In this document: in pieces, positions 43,029 to 50,609 of the stretch
How the letters are laid out: each line of letters starts with the position of its first letter
Numbering within the stretch: position 1 is the first letter of the stretch
Assembly (NCBI GenBank): GCA_034428935.1
Contig: DAOUHB010000125.1
Coordinates: 18,557 to 82,556 of the forward strand
From: JAAYZQ01 sp034428935
GTDB lineage: Bacteria; Chloroflexota; Anaerolineae; JAAYZQ01
Reading direction: 5' to 3'
DNA: 64,000 nt
Notes under the pieces: generated by a model
The model's database searches: none
Told to the model about the DNA's origin: nothing
The model's input: the letters and a program-made list of their open reading frames with translations, nothing else
Position numbers and translations under genes: made by a program

Positions 43029-44429
43029 TTATTTCACCTCCCACTCCGCTGCGCTCCGGGACTCGGCCGACTCACCGGTCGGCGCCTGTGGCGGTTGGGG
43101 AGGGCGCGCCGGCACGCCATAGACGAGGCCCCCGGGCGGCACGTCGTGGGTGACGACCGAGCCGGCGCCCGTGATGGCGCCCTCTCCGATGGTCACCGGC
43201 GCCACCAGCATGGTGTCGCTGCCGATAAAGGCTCCTGCACCGATCTCGGTGCGGTGTTTGCGCGAGCCATCATAGTTGCAGGTGATAGTCCCCGCGCCGA
43301 TGTTGGCCCCGGCGCCCACGGTGGCATCGCCGAGGTAGCTGACGTGTCCCATCTTGGCCCCCGGACCCAGGGTAGCGTTCTTGAGCTCGCCAAAATTGCC
43401 CATGTGCGCGCCGCGCCCCAGGCGGCCGCCCTTGCGCAGGTGGCCAAAGGGGCCCACGTCGCTGCCGTCCTCCATGACAGCGTCCTCGACGACCGACAGC
43501 TCCACGCGGCAGCCATTGCCGATCTCCGAGTTGCGGATGACCGAGCCGGGGCCGATGGTGCAGCCCTCGCCGATGCGCGTTCGCCCATGAAGCAGCGTGT
43601 TGGGCCAGATGACCGTGTCGGGCCCGATCTCCACGCCGGCCTCGATGTAGGTTGCCTCGGGGTGGATGAGGGTCACTCCCGCCAGCATCCAACCCTCGTT
43701 GATGCGCCGCCGCATCTCGGCCTCGGCACGGGCCAGCTTGGCGCGGTGATCGACGCCCATGACCTCCAGGGGATCGGCCACCTCCAGCGCTGCCACCGTT
43801 TCGCCCTGGCGTACCGCCCCGGCCACGAGGTCGGTGAGATAGAACTCGCCCGCGGCGCTGGGCTCGAGGGCCGCCAGGTTTGGCCACAGCCAGCCATCGC
43901 GGAAGCAGAGAATGCCGCTGTTTACCTCGCCAATGGCCCGCTCTTCGGCCGTGGCGGCGGCGTCTTCGACGATGGCCAGCACGCGTCCCGTGCCTGCCTG
44001 GCGCACGATGCGCCCGTATCCGGCAGGGTTTTCGGGCCGGAAGGTGAGGATGGTGACGGCGGCGCCGGCGCCCTCGTGGTGCTCGATCATGCGGCGCAGC
44101 GTCTCCGGCTGGATCAGCGGCGTGTCGCCATAGACGACCAGCACCGTGCCCGCGCGGCCCGCCGCTCCGCCGGCAGCCTGCCGCACGGCGTCGCCGGTGC
44201 CCAACCGCTGCTCCTGCGTGGCATACACCGGGCCTTCACCCAATGCCTGGCGGACCTGATCGCCGCCGTATCCCGTGACCACCACCAACCGGGCCGGTTC
44301 CAGGGCGCGGGCCACGTCGAGGACGTGGGCCACCATGGGCCGGCCGGCCAGGGGATGGAGGACTTTCGGCAACGGCGATTTCATGCGGGTGCCGGCGCCC
44401 GCCGCCAGTACGATAATTGTCAGATTCAA
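43029..44429 (-). CDS. glmU: bifunctional UDP-GlcNAc pyrophosphorylase / glucosamine-1-P acetyltransferase
   Basis: 466 residues, the normal size. It makes UDP-N-acetylglucosamine for peptidoglycan in two steps. The N-terminal domain begins TIIVLAAGAGTRMKSPLPK and has VVYGDTPLI; the C-terminal left-handed beta helix has many hexapeptides and the acetyltransferase GAGTITCNYDG with ITGAGSVVTHDVPPG. The TTG at 44429 is the start because AAGGAG lies seven bases upstream and it gives the usual N terminus; the frame stays open another 15 codons. A long structured leader (about 44430-44640) precedes it. Confidence 0.95.
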   Translation of the reverse strand: MNLTIIVLAAGAGTRMKSPLPKVLHPLAGRPMVAHVLDVARALEPARLVVVTGYGGDQVRQALGEGPVYATQEQRLGTGDAVRQAAGGAAGRAGTVLVVYGDTPLIQPETLRRMIEHHEGAGAAVTILTFRPENPAGYGRIVRQAGTGRVLAIVEDAAATAEERAIGEVNSGILCFRDGWLWPNLAALEPSAAGEFYLTDLVAGAVRQGETVAALEVADPLEVMGVDHRAKLARAEAEMRRRINEGWMLAGVTLIHPEATYIEAGVEIGPDTVIWPNTLLHGRTRIGEGCTIGPGSVIRNSEIGNGCRVELSVVEDAVMEDGSDVGPFGHLRKGGRLGRGAHMGNFGELKNATLGPGAKMGHVSYLGDATVGAGANIGAGTITCNYDGSRKHRTEIGAGAFIGSDTMLVAPVTIGEGAITGAGSVVTHDVPPGGLVYGVPARPPQPPQAPTGESAESRSAAEWEVK

Positions 44430-44670
44430 GGGTTCGCTCCTTGGGCTACGTGCAAAACGACCAAGAGAGCCCACGCCCTCCCGGCGTTAGCTCAATCCTG
44501 GTCGCCTATTCACAGCACTCTCTTTTTGTGGGTGAGGGTCGGTTCCCTCAGAGGGTGACTCGTCCATCCAATTCCAGCCCCGCCGGGCTTGTCTCGGCGG
44601 GACCTGATCTATATGCGCCTGTTTGACGGTTTGACAGATCCATTCTAGCACAGATTGCCGCGAGCACAAA
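44430..44670 (-). promoter_or_regulatory. promoter and structured leader of glmU
   Basis: On the reverse strand TAGAAT (44642-44647) with a weak -35 (TTGTGC, 16-base spacer). The 200-base leader holds a CCCGCCG/CGGCGGG hairpin (about 44575-44605), a CCCTC/GAGGG hairpin near 44548-44560 and, closest to the gene, a three-tier hairpin GACCA-GAGC-ACGCC / GGCGT-GCTC-TGGTC (44459-44503) followed by CGTTTTGC. It might be an attenuator. I could not match it to a known riboswitch or T-box. Confidence 0.45.
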
Positions 44671-44770
44671 ACCAGGGCAAACCCCTGGCCGCTCGCCCGC
44701 TTTTCAGGCGAGATATTTTACCTCATATCCGGCCTTTTAGCAAGACCCATCCCGGAAGGCACCAGGGTAT

Positions 44771-44830
44771 CCAGGTCCCCTCTAGCCAGGTACCTTCTAG
44801 CCAGGTACCTTCTAGCCAGGTACCTTCTAG
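44771..44830. repeat. four tandem 15-base repeats
   Basis: Unit CCAGGTACCTTCTAG in four direct copies without spacers; the first (44771-44785) differs at three bases, the last three (44786-44830) are identical. The stop codon of the hydrolase gene on the reverse strand lies in the last copy. Confidence 0.95.
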
Positions 44831-45582
44831 AGAGGGTACACGTCGCCGTCCCGTGCAAGAAAGACGTCGCCGCCAAAGCCCGACGCCCGGGCCCGCCACG
44901 CGTCCAGGTCGTTGCCGGGCACGGGGTAATGGATGAGCGCCAGGCGGTCCACGCCTGCCTGGCGTGCCACGTCCGCCGCCCCCTCGGGGGTGGAGTGTCC
45001 CCGTTCCTCGCCCGTCGCCTCGTGGATCAGAAGGTTGGCTCCCGCGGCCAGGTCGACGACCGACTGCACCGGCTCGGTGTCGGCCGAGTAGACGGCAGCC
45101 CGGCCGGTGGCCAGCTCTTCGAACCGCAGGGCGATGGTTTCATTCCCCGCGTGCTCGACCGGGCTGGCGGTGATGGCCACGCCCTCCACCTCGAGGACCC
45201 GGCGGCCCTCGCGCAGCGGCACCGGATGCCACGCCAGTGAGAACATGTCGTCCCGCTCGTCCAGGTCAAAGAGCTCCAGGAGCCGGCGCGCCCGGTCGAG
45301 GGCCTGCTGCGGACCGTAGATCGGCAGCGGCTCCGCTCGTCCCGACAGCCACAGCCCCTGGACCAGGATGGGCAGGCCGTAGAGATGGTCGGCGTGATAG
45401 TGGGTGAGGACGACGGCGCGCACGTCGTCGCGGCTCACACCCAGGCGCGCCAGCTTGTGGAGGGGGCTGCCCCCACAGTCGATGAGGATGGCCCAGCCCG
45501 GGCCGCGCAGGGCCAGGGCCAAAGTGTCGTGCTCGGCATCGGGCACCGACGCCGCGGTGCCCAGGACGATCAGCTCGGGCAT
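44827..45582 (-). CDS. metallo-beta-lactamase-fold hydrolase, RNase Z-like
   Basis: 251 residues. Metal-binding signature THYHADHLYGLP (about 60-70), a further histidine in SPVEHAGNE, an aspartate in YSADTEP and the histidines of LIHEATGEE and ALIHYP follow the order of the ribonuclease Z/arylsulfatase branch of the fold. The exosite arm typical of full tRNase Z is short, so tRNA processing is possible but not certain. It begins three bases after the ABC-SpoIIM gene stop, so they share a transcript. Its 3' end carries a tandem repeat. Confidence 0.85.
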   Translation of the reverse strand: MPELIVLGTAASVPDAEHDTLALALRGPGWAILIDCGGSPLHKLARLGVSRDDVRAVVLTHYHADHLYGLPILVQGLWLSGRAEPLPIYGPQQALDRARRLLELFDLDERDDMFSLAWHPVPLREGRRVLEVEGVAITASPVEHAGNETIALRFEELATGRAAVYSADTEPVQSVVDLAAGANLLIHEATGEERGHSTPEGAADVARQAGVDRLALIHYPVPGNDLDAWRARASGFGGDVFLARDGDVYPL

Positions 45583-45585
45583 GTC

Positions 45586-46725
45586 TCAACCTCCATAGAT
45601 CCACAGGACGACTTCGGGCGTGACGTTGGCCTCCACAAAGGCGGCCAGGCAGAGCAAGGGCAGCACCAGGAAGACGAACACCTTGATCAGGTCGGCCGCC
45701 GTCGCCAGCAGGTGCTCGCCCACGGTCATGCCCGGCGGCGGCGCCGTGACCGACGCGCCCACGCGGAGGGCAAAAGCCGTGGCCAGCACGGCCGCCGGGA
45801 TCTCCAGGAGGCCGTGGGGCGCCACAAAGGCTGCCAGAAAGGCCAGGGGGTCCATGCCCTGGGCCGCAACCTGGCCGGCGATAAAGCCCACGAGGGCCAT
45901 GGGCATCATCAACAACAGGATAGGCAGCACGCCCAGGGAGATCACCGCCAGCACGGCGGCCAGGAGCAGCACGCGCACGTTGTGAAGAAGGAGGCCGCCC
46001 GTCGTCAGGGAAGGCAAGAAGCTCACGTTGGACAGCGAGCGGTGGATGATGGCGATGCGGCCGGCGAGCAGCTCGGCCTCGGCCAGGTTGTGGGTGCAGA
46101 GCAGCACCGTGCGGCGCTCGCGCCGCAGGTCCAGGATGGCGTCGCGCACCTGCCTGGCCCCCTGTGGATCCAGGGCCGAGGTGGGCTCGTCCAGGAGCAA
46201 GAGGTCCGGGTCGTGGAGCATGGCGCGGATGAGGGCCAGCTTCTGGCGCATGCCCTTGGAATACTCGGCCAGGCGCTGGGAGAGGTTGCCGGCGAGGCCA
46301 AAGCGCTCGCCCAGGGCCTCCGTCCGGCTGCGGATAGTGGCTGCGTCCAACCCCTGCAGCTCGCCAAAGAAGGCCAGGTATTCCCCGGCGCGCATGCGCA
46401 GGTAGAGGCCAGGGAACTCGGTCAGCAGGCCGATGACCTGGCGCACCTGGCGGGCCTGGCCTACGGTGTCCAGGCCGGCCACCCGCGCCCGGCCGGCGCT
46501 CGGCTGCAAGATGCCGGCCAGCATGCGCACCGTCGTCGTCTTGCCCGCGCCGTTGGGCCCCAGGAGCGCCAGGATCTCGCCGGCGGGCACCTGCAGGCTG
46601 ACGCCGTCCACTGCCGTGAACCAGGCGGGATCCCCCGCGCCGGGGACATCGCCTCCCCGGTCCTTTGTCGCGGAGCAGGGAAAGCGCTTCGTGAGGTTCT
46701 CGGTCTCGATCATCCAGTCTGGCAT
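45586..46725 (-). CDS. ABC transporter ATPase fused to a SpoIIM-like membrane domain
   Basis: 379 residues. Residues 1-235 are an ABC ATPase: GPNGAGKTT, Q loop in LLTEFPGLYLRM, signature YSKGMRQKLAL, LLLLDEPTSALD and switch histidine in LCTHNLAEAE. The usual ATPase tail is missing. After GRIAIIHRSLSNV the sequence changes to a SpoIIM/DUF95 membrane domain with four or five helices, including HNVRVLLLAAVLAV and APHGLLEIPAAVLATAFALR. In related genomes ATPase, permease and SpoIIM-type genes are neighbours, so an internal deletion that joined first and last gene is a likely origin (inference). It has its own promoter. Confidence 0.85.
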   Translation of the reverse strand: MPDWMIETENLTKRFPCSATKDRGGDVPGAGDPAWFTAVDGVSLQVPAGEILALLGPNGAGKTTTVRMLAGILQPSAGRARVAGLDTVGQARQVRQVIGLLTEFPGLYLRMRAGEYLAFFGELQGLDAATIRSRTEALGERFGLAGNLSQRLAEYSKGMRQKLALIRAMLHDPDLLLLDEPTSALDPQGARQVRDAILDLRRERRTVLLCTHNLAEAELLAGRIAIIHRSLSNVSFLPSLTTGGLLLHNVRVLLLAAVLAVISLGVLPILLLMMPMALVGFIAGQVAAQGMDPLAFLAAFVAPHGLLEIPAAVLATAFALRVGASVTAPPPGMTVGEHLLATAADLIKVFVFLVLPLLCLAAFVEANVTPEVVLWIYGG

Positions 46726-46758
46726 AGCCGGCCCAGATTGCTACCTCCGGTGGGGCCC

Positions 46759-46787
46759 ATTATACCAGCTTTCGAGGGCGGTGGCAA
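46759..46787 (-). promoter_or_regulatory. promoter for the ABC-SpoIIM unit
   Basis: Reverse strand TTGCCA (46782-46787) and TATAAT (46759-46764), 17-base spacer. Confidence 0.83.
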
Positions 46788-46840
46788 TAAGCGGCGGCAT
46801 ACTTCCAGGCTGTTGCAAAGTCGGTCCTGTTGCCTGGGAT

Positions 46841-46860
46841 CGCCGAGCGCCGGCTCGGCG
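46841..46860. repeat. hairpin related to the insertion target
   Basis: CGCCGAGC and GCTCGGCG, eight paired bases, loop GCCG, followed by TTTCTCTCT. Its arms are the same as those of the hairpin into which the insertion sequence went, 20 bases to the right. Confidence 0.8.
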
Positions 46861-46914
46861 TTTCTCTCTACATGCAACCTGCCGAGCTGGTGCGATACTG
46901 CTGGTTTATCATGA

Positions 46915-48570
46915 TTATGCAGCAATCGCCAGACGTTGGAATCGAGAGCGACGTGTTTTGGCTTTTGGGTTTTCATGAAGCCAGCTAACCGCTCGCGTCA
47001 CATTCATGGCGCCCGCAGTCAATAGATCTTGCAGGTAAGTCTTTGCGAGTCCTCTGTAACGCGTACGACGCAATTCGAAGGAACGCGTACCCTGCGAGAT
47101 GGTTCCTTCGACTCCAGCGCGGCAGTTGTAGCGCTCCCTGAATTCCTCAGTCTCCTGTCTTTGCCGGGCCTCTTGGAGCGCAATATACAGAGCTTGGGGG
47201 CGCAGGACCAAGGAGCGTCCGCCTACTTCGGCCCGAGTGCATTTCCCGCGTTGTGCACAGATGTGACACTGCTGTGGCGCAAAGTACACATAGATGAGAT
47301 CTTTACCTGTACTGTCTTTGCGCTCTTGCCAACGGTAGCTCACCTGTCCTGCAGGGCATTGGACCTGTTTTGCTTCCCAGTCAATGTCAAAGCTCGACTG
47401 GTCGAACCCTATGCCCTGGCGGGACTGCCAATGTGTGTCAGAGCCGATACGCCCCACCAGATCAACTCCGTACTCATTGCGTGCTGTGACAATGAGTTCC
47501 GCTTCCATATAGCCAGCGTCCACCAAGTGCTCACTCGGCAACAGCCCTTTGTTGGCGAGCGATTCATGGATCACGCCCGTCACCTCACTATCCACGACAC
47601 TTGCATCAGTCGTCTGCACGTCTGTGATCAAGTTCGGCCTGTCCTCATCGCACGTTTCGGTGAAATGTGCCGTATATCCCGTCCAGTTAAGATCTCGTTT
47701 TGTCCGATATCGGGCCTCATCATCGTAGGGCGACTGGATCCGCTCGCCTGGCGGTGGCGAATCCTTGTCGGTGCGCCAATAGACTTTGTCGTTTTCCAGA
47801 TAGAACTGCTGGATCCACACTCGGCGCATCGTTTCCACAGCATGGATTTGGCGCAGATACTGGGGAGCCGTGTCGTCATAGACAGCCGACAGCAGGCGGT
47901 AACCATCTGTACCCATATCGATGGCCAACTGCTCTCGCTCACTTTTCCTCTTTGGCAAACGATACTGCTCGAAACGTGGGCCGTAGCGGTCGAACCAATC
48001 GGGCTCGACGTGCGCCCTCAACCAGTCAGGGACGACAGTGGCCAACACGTTCAACGCCGCTCGCATTGTCTCACCGATGCGCTCCAGGCGGTTCACGACT
48101 CGAATTGCGGCCAGCACGTGAGTCGAGTCTGTCCGTTGCTTCCCTCTTGCTTTGAGCAGGTCCTTTTCCTGCAAGCGCACAAGCATATCGTTCAGAAGTT
48201 GGGCTTCTTTTCCACCTGCAATCAGATGTGCCCGATAGTCGGTCAAGATCGAAGGGTCGAAGCCTTGGTCCGTCAGCCTCAACCCCAGCAAGTACTTGAG
48301 ATCAATTCGACTGCGAACCGCTTCTGCCACTTGGCGGTCCGTCAGTCCTTCTGCGAACTGAACGATCAGAATCATATTCAACCGGGCAGGCGATTCCGCG
48401 GCGCGCCCCTGATTGGCGACGAACAGATCAGCGTAGTCGCTGTCACGATACCAAAAACCCAGATGATCGCGTGCGGTCATCCAGACGTTGTCTCCTTTCG
48501 GATAAACCTGACGTGCCACACGCGCCGTGTCTTCGGGTATAGGAAAATGATCGCGAGCATGAAGCGTCAT
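46915..48570 (-). CDS. IS1182-family transposase
   Basis: 551 residues. N-terminal DUF772-like part (YRDSDYADLFVANQGRAAE, DLKYLLGLRL), then the DDE catalytic residues in RTDSTHVLAA, EHLVDAGYME and VEGTISQGTRSF, and a cysteine-rich insert CPAGQ...CHICAQRGKCTRAE typical of the IS1182 group. No stop or frameshift interrupts it, so it is probably active. Start ATG follows AAGGAGATATGGA. Codon use and base composition are more even than in the host genes around it (lower G+C). Confidence 0.95.
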   Translation of the reverse strand: MTLHARDHFPIPEDTARVARQVYPKGDNVWMTARDHLGFWYRDSDYADLFVANQGRAAESPARLNMILIVQFAEGLTDRQVAEAVRSRIDLKYLLGLRLTDQGFDPSILTDYRAHLIAGGKEAQLLNDMLVRLQEKDLLKARGKQRTDSTHVLAAIRVVNRLERIGETMRAALNVLATVVPDWLRAHVEPDWFDRYGPRFEQYRLPKRKSEREQLAIDMGTDGYRLLSAVYDDTAPQYLRQIHAVETMRRVWIQQFYLENDKVYWRTDKDSPPPGERIQSPYDDEARYRTKRDLNWTGYTAHFTETCDEDRPNLITDVQTTDASVVDSEVTGVIHESLANKGLLPSEHLVDAGYMEAELIVTARNEYGVDLVGRIGSDTHWQSRQGIGFDQSSFDIDWEAKQVQCPAGQVSYRWQERKDSTGKDLIYVYFAPQQCHICAQRGKCTRAEVGGRSLVLRPQALYIALQEARQRQETEEFRERYNCRAGVEGTISQGTRSFELRRTRYRGLAKTYLQDLLTAGAMNVTRAVSWLHENPKAKTRRSRFQRLAIAA

Positions 48571-48609
48571 TCCATATCTCCTTTTTCTCAGTTCTACTCA
48601 GCAGCTCGT

Positions 48610-48638
48610 ATTATGACACGCTTCGCGCCGTTTGTCAC
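48610..48638 (-). promoter_or_regulatory. promoter of the transposase gene
   Basis: Reverse strand GTGACA (48633-48638) and CATAAT (48610-48615), 17-base spacer, inside the insertion sequence. Confidence 0.6.
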
Positions 48639-48773
48639 ATCATGCCTCACTTATGCTCGCAGCCAATTCTATAATAAACCAGCAGTATCGCTGGTGCTCG
48701 GCGCTCCCAGCGGCAGTCAATGCAACAACCGTGGCACCCGTCCATTTGCCCAGGAGGGGCACCGTCGGCGCGC

Positions 48774-48800
48774 GAAAGGTAAGGGCGCCACGGGGCGCCC
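48774..48800 (-). terminator. terminator of the second ECF transporter unit
   Basis: Reverse strand stem GGGCGCC/GGCGCCC with a four-base loop (48783-48800), then TTACCTTTC, directly after the S-component stop codon. Confidence 0.7.
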
Positions 48801-48803
48801 GGC

Positions 48804-49373
48804 CTAGCGTTTTTCGGCCAGGTAGGCAAAAAAGCCCGCCCGCTTCAGGGCACGCAGCGTGAGGGCGCCCAGGAATCCACCGAGCGCCCCAAAGACCACG
48901 TAGCCGATGACGGCCCGCAGAAGCCCCAGGGCGACAAAGCCCAGCGGTGCCCCGGTGGCCACGCCGAGGCCCCACTTGACCAGGAACTTGCACAGGTGCC
49001 CGAAGGTGGCAGCCAGGATGGCGACCGCCATGTTGTCGGGCTTGCTGCCCAGCAGCCAGAGGGCGGCGTCGGTGCCCACGCCGACGGCGGTGTAGGACAG
49101 AAAAGTGTTCAGTGCGCCCAGATCGCCCATGCCCAGGAAGGCAGCCAACAAACCGGAGGTCAGGCCCACCAGTGACACCGCCCCCGGCTTGTGAACCACA
49201 CCGGCGGCCACAATGATGATTGCCATCCAGAAGATCCCCGAGTGGCCGGATAGCTGCAGGGGCAGGCGCAGGGCAATCTTGGCCACGACGATGAGCGCGG
49301 CCAGGAGGGCCAGCAGGATCAACTGAAACGTCGAGAAATACCGTTCTTTGTGAGGGACGGCCTTGTCGGTCAT
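48804..49373 (-). CDS. ECF transporter S component (second set)
   Basis: 189 residues, five or six hydrophobic segments. The N-terminal FSTFQLILLALLAALIVVAKI and the segment VVHKPGAVSLVGLTSGLLAAFLG follow the pattern of substrate-binding S components of energy-coupling-factor transporters (a short first helix and a GAxx loop). The substrate is not readable, but the operon also holds a complete EcfA/EcfT pair and a Moco-domain protein. The ATG overlaps the stop of the upstream gene in ATGA. Last gene of the unit; a hairpin terminator follows. Confidence 0.75.
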   Translation of the reverse strand: MTDKAVPHKERYFSTFQLILLALLAALIVVAKIALRLPLQLSGHSGIFWMAIIIVAAGVVHKPGAVSLVGLTSGLLAAFLGMGDLGALNTFLSYTAVGVGTDAALWLLGSKPDNMAVAILAATFGHLCKFLVKWGLGVATGAPLGFVALGLLRAVIGYVVFGALGGFLGALTLRALKRAGFFAYLAEKR

Positions 49374-49879
49374 GGGTTCGTCACCTCGATGCGGTCCACG
49401 TCCTGAACCCACTCGTCCCGGACGTCCAGCCTCTCCAGGGTGGAGACGAGCTTCAGGGTCCCGCGCCCCGCCAGGTCGAACTGCACGTGGTTGTCCGGGT
49501 TCTCGACCTCGGCCCAGCTCAGGTCGGCCGCCTTGTTGCGGCTGCTGCTGCTGACGACGACGCGGGTGTCGGGCCGCAGCCGGTCTTCTGAAATGTGCAG
49601 GAGCAGCACGTCGGCCAGCCGCCAGCCCTCCTGGGTCTTGCCCTCCTCGGCATCGACAAAGCTCGCCACCTGGAGTTCGGCGAGCTGGTCGGGAACAAAG
49701 CTGCCTACCAGGTGGCCATCCACGTAGATGGGGATGCCGCCCGGGACCAACGTGGGTTCGCCCGCGGCCACTTCCGGCAGCCTGGCCGTGCGCCGCTGCA
49801 GGGCGTCCACGGCCAGAACGGCGACAATGATGAGCAGCAGTACGGCCACACCGATCAAGATCCGATTCCGTTGGCTCAT
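49370..49879 (-). CDS. membrane-anchored protein with sulfite-oxidase-like domain
   Basis: 169 residues. One N-terminal membrane helix (IGVAVLLLIIVAVLAVDAL), then an outside domain: IPIYVDGHLVGSFVPDQLAEL, EGWRLADVLL, TRVVVSSSS and a last strand DEWVQDVDRIEV (given in parts). The order resembles the small Oxidored_molyb-like domains of the proteins at 52.9-61.0 kb. The Moco-ligating cysteine of true sulfite oxidases is absent, so if it binds cofactor it does so without that ligand. Coupled by overlap to the S component; two bases... no more than one base separates it from EcfT. Confidence 0.6.
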   Translation of the reverse strand: MSQRNRILIGVAVLLLIIVAVLAVDALQRRTARLPEVAAGEPTLVPGGIPIYVDGHLVGSFVPDQLAELQVASFVDAEEGKTQEGWRLADVLLLHISEDRLRPDTRVVVSSSSRNKAADLSWAEVENPDNHVQFDLAGRGTLKLVSTLERLDVRDEWVQDVDRIEVTNP

Positions 49880-49880
49880 A

Positions 49881-50609
49881 TTACCTCCAGAAGATCAGGG
49901 CCGCGGCCACAGCGGCGCAGCCCGCCAGCAAAATCCAGTCGAGGCGGCCCATGGACAACTGCCGGTAGGGCCGGCGGTGGGGCGAGTCAAAGCCCCGGGC
50001 GTAGGCGGCCTCGGTGACGGCCCAGGCGCGCCGGGTGGTCATCACGATGGCCGGCACCGACAGCGAGACCAGGTCGCGCACCCAGGCGCCCAACCCGCGC
50101 CAGCCCGAAGGCGGCGCCCACGCCCCGCGCGCCCGCTGCGCCTCGCGGATGGCCCGCCATTCGTCGTCCAGGAGGCCGACGCTTTGAAAAGCCAGGCTGA
50201 GGCTGAAGGCATAGCGGTAGGGCACCCGCATCCACTCCAGCGCCAGGCGCAGCTCGCCCGGTGTGGTGGTGGAGAAAAAGAGGGCAAAGGCGCCGGCCAG
50301 GAGGGTGAGGCGAAGGACGATGATCAGCGCCAATTCGAGGCTGACCAGCCACCAATCGACGACCAGGAGCACCAGCAGTACCCACTTGAGCCGCCACACC
50401 TGCCGCCCCGCCTCGGGCAGCAGCCGGGCCCAGAGAAGGACGAGAACGTACAACCCCATGAACGCCGCCAGGCGTTCCAGCTCCAGCATCACGGCCAGCG
50501 AGGCGCACAGGCTGAGGGCGAGCTTGGTGCGGGGGTCGGCCCGTCGCAGGGGCGACCGCTCCACCAGGGCCAGGCTGCGCGCCCGGCCCGCCGTGCCCAG
50601 GCGTATCAT
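49881..50609 (-). CDS. ecfT: ECF transporter T component, EcfT (second set)
   Basis: 242 residues, four or five hydrophobic segments. EcfT transmits ATP hydrolysis to the S component in the membrane. Seen: the N-terminal RADPRTKLALSL pattern (HPRxKL-like), and the coupling helix motif EAQRARGAW with the Ala-Arg-Gly triplet that fits into the ATPases. It overlaps EcfA by four bases (start codon inside the EcfA stop region) and is followed after one base by the anchored Moco-domain gene. Confidence 0.9.
   Translation of the reverse strand: MIRLGTAGRARSLALVERSPLRRADPRTKLALSLCASLAVMLELERLAAFMGLYVLVLLWARLLPEAGRQVWRLKWVLLVLLVVDWWLVSLELALIIVLRLTLLAGAFALFFSTTTPGELRLALEWMRVPYRYAFSLSLAFQSVGLLDDEWRAIREAQRARGAWAPPSGWRGLGAWVRDLVSLSVPAIVMTTRRAWAVTEAAYARGFDSPHRRPYRQLSMGRLDWILLAGCAAVAAALIFWR

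Larger units (their letters stand above)
46892..48691 (-). mobile_element. IS1182-family insertion sequence
   Basis: 1,800 bases. Terminal inverted repeats of 18 identical bases, GCGATACTGCTGGTTTAT at 46892-46909 and its complement at 48674-48691. A four-base direct repeat TGGT flanks it (46888-46891 and 48692-48695). Removing the element and one TGGT restores the perfect hairpin GCCGAGC-TGGT-GCTCGGC, so it inserted in the loop. One complete transposase gene fills it. Confidence 0.92.

Noticed and set aside
44430..44650. T-box or c-di-AMP riboswitch before glmU
   Set aside because: No T-box sequence (AGGGTGGNACCGCG) and no conserved c-di-AMP aptamer boxes could be found; only generic hairpins are supported.
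44771..44830. Tandem repeats as a CRISPR or iteron array
   Set aside because: Direct 15-base copies without spacers and no replication gene nearby; simple slippage explains it.
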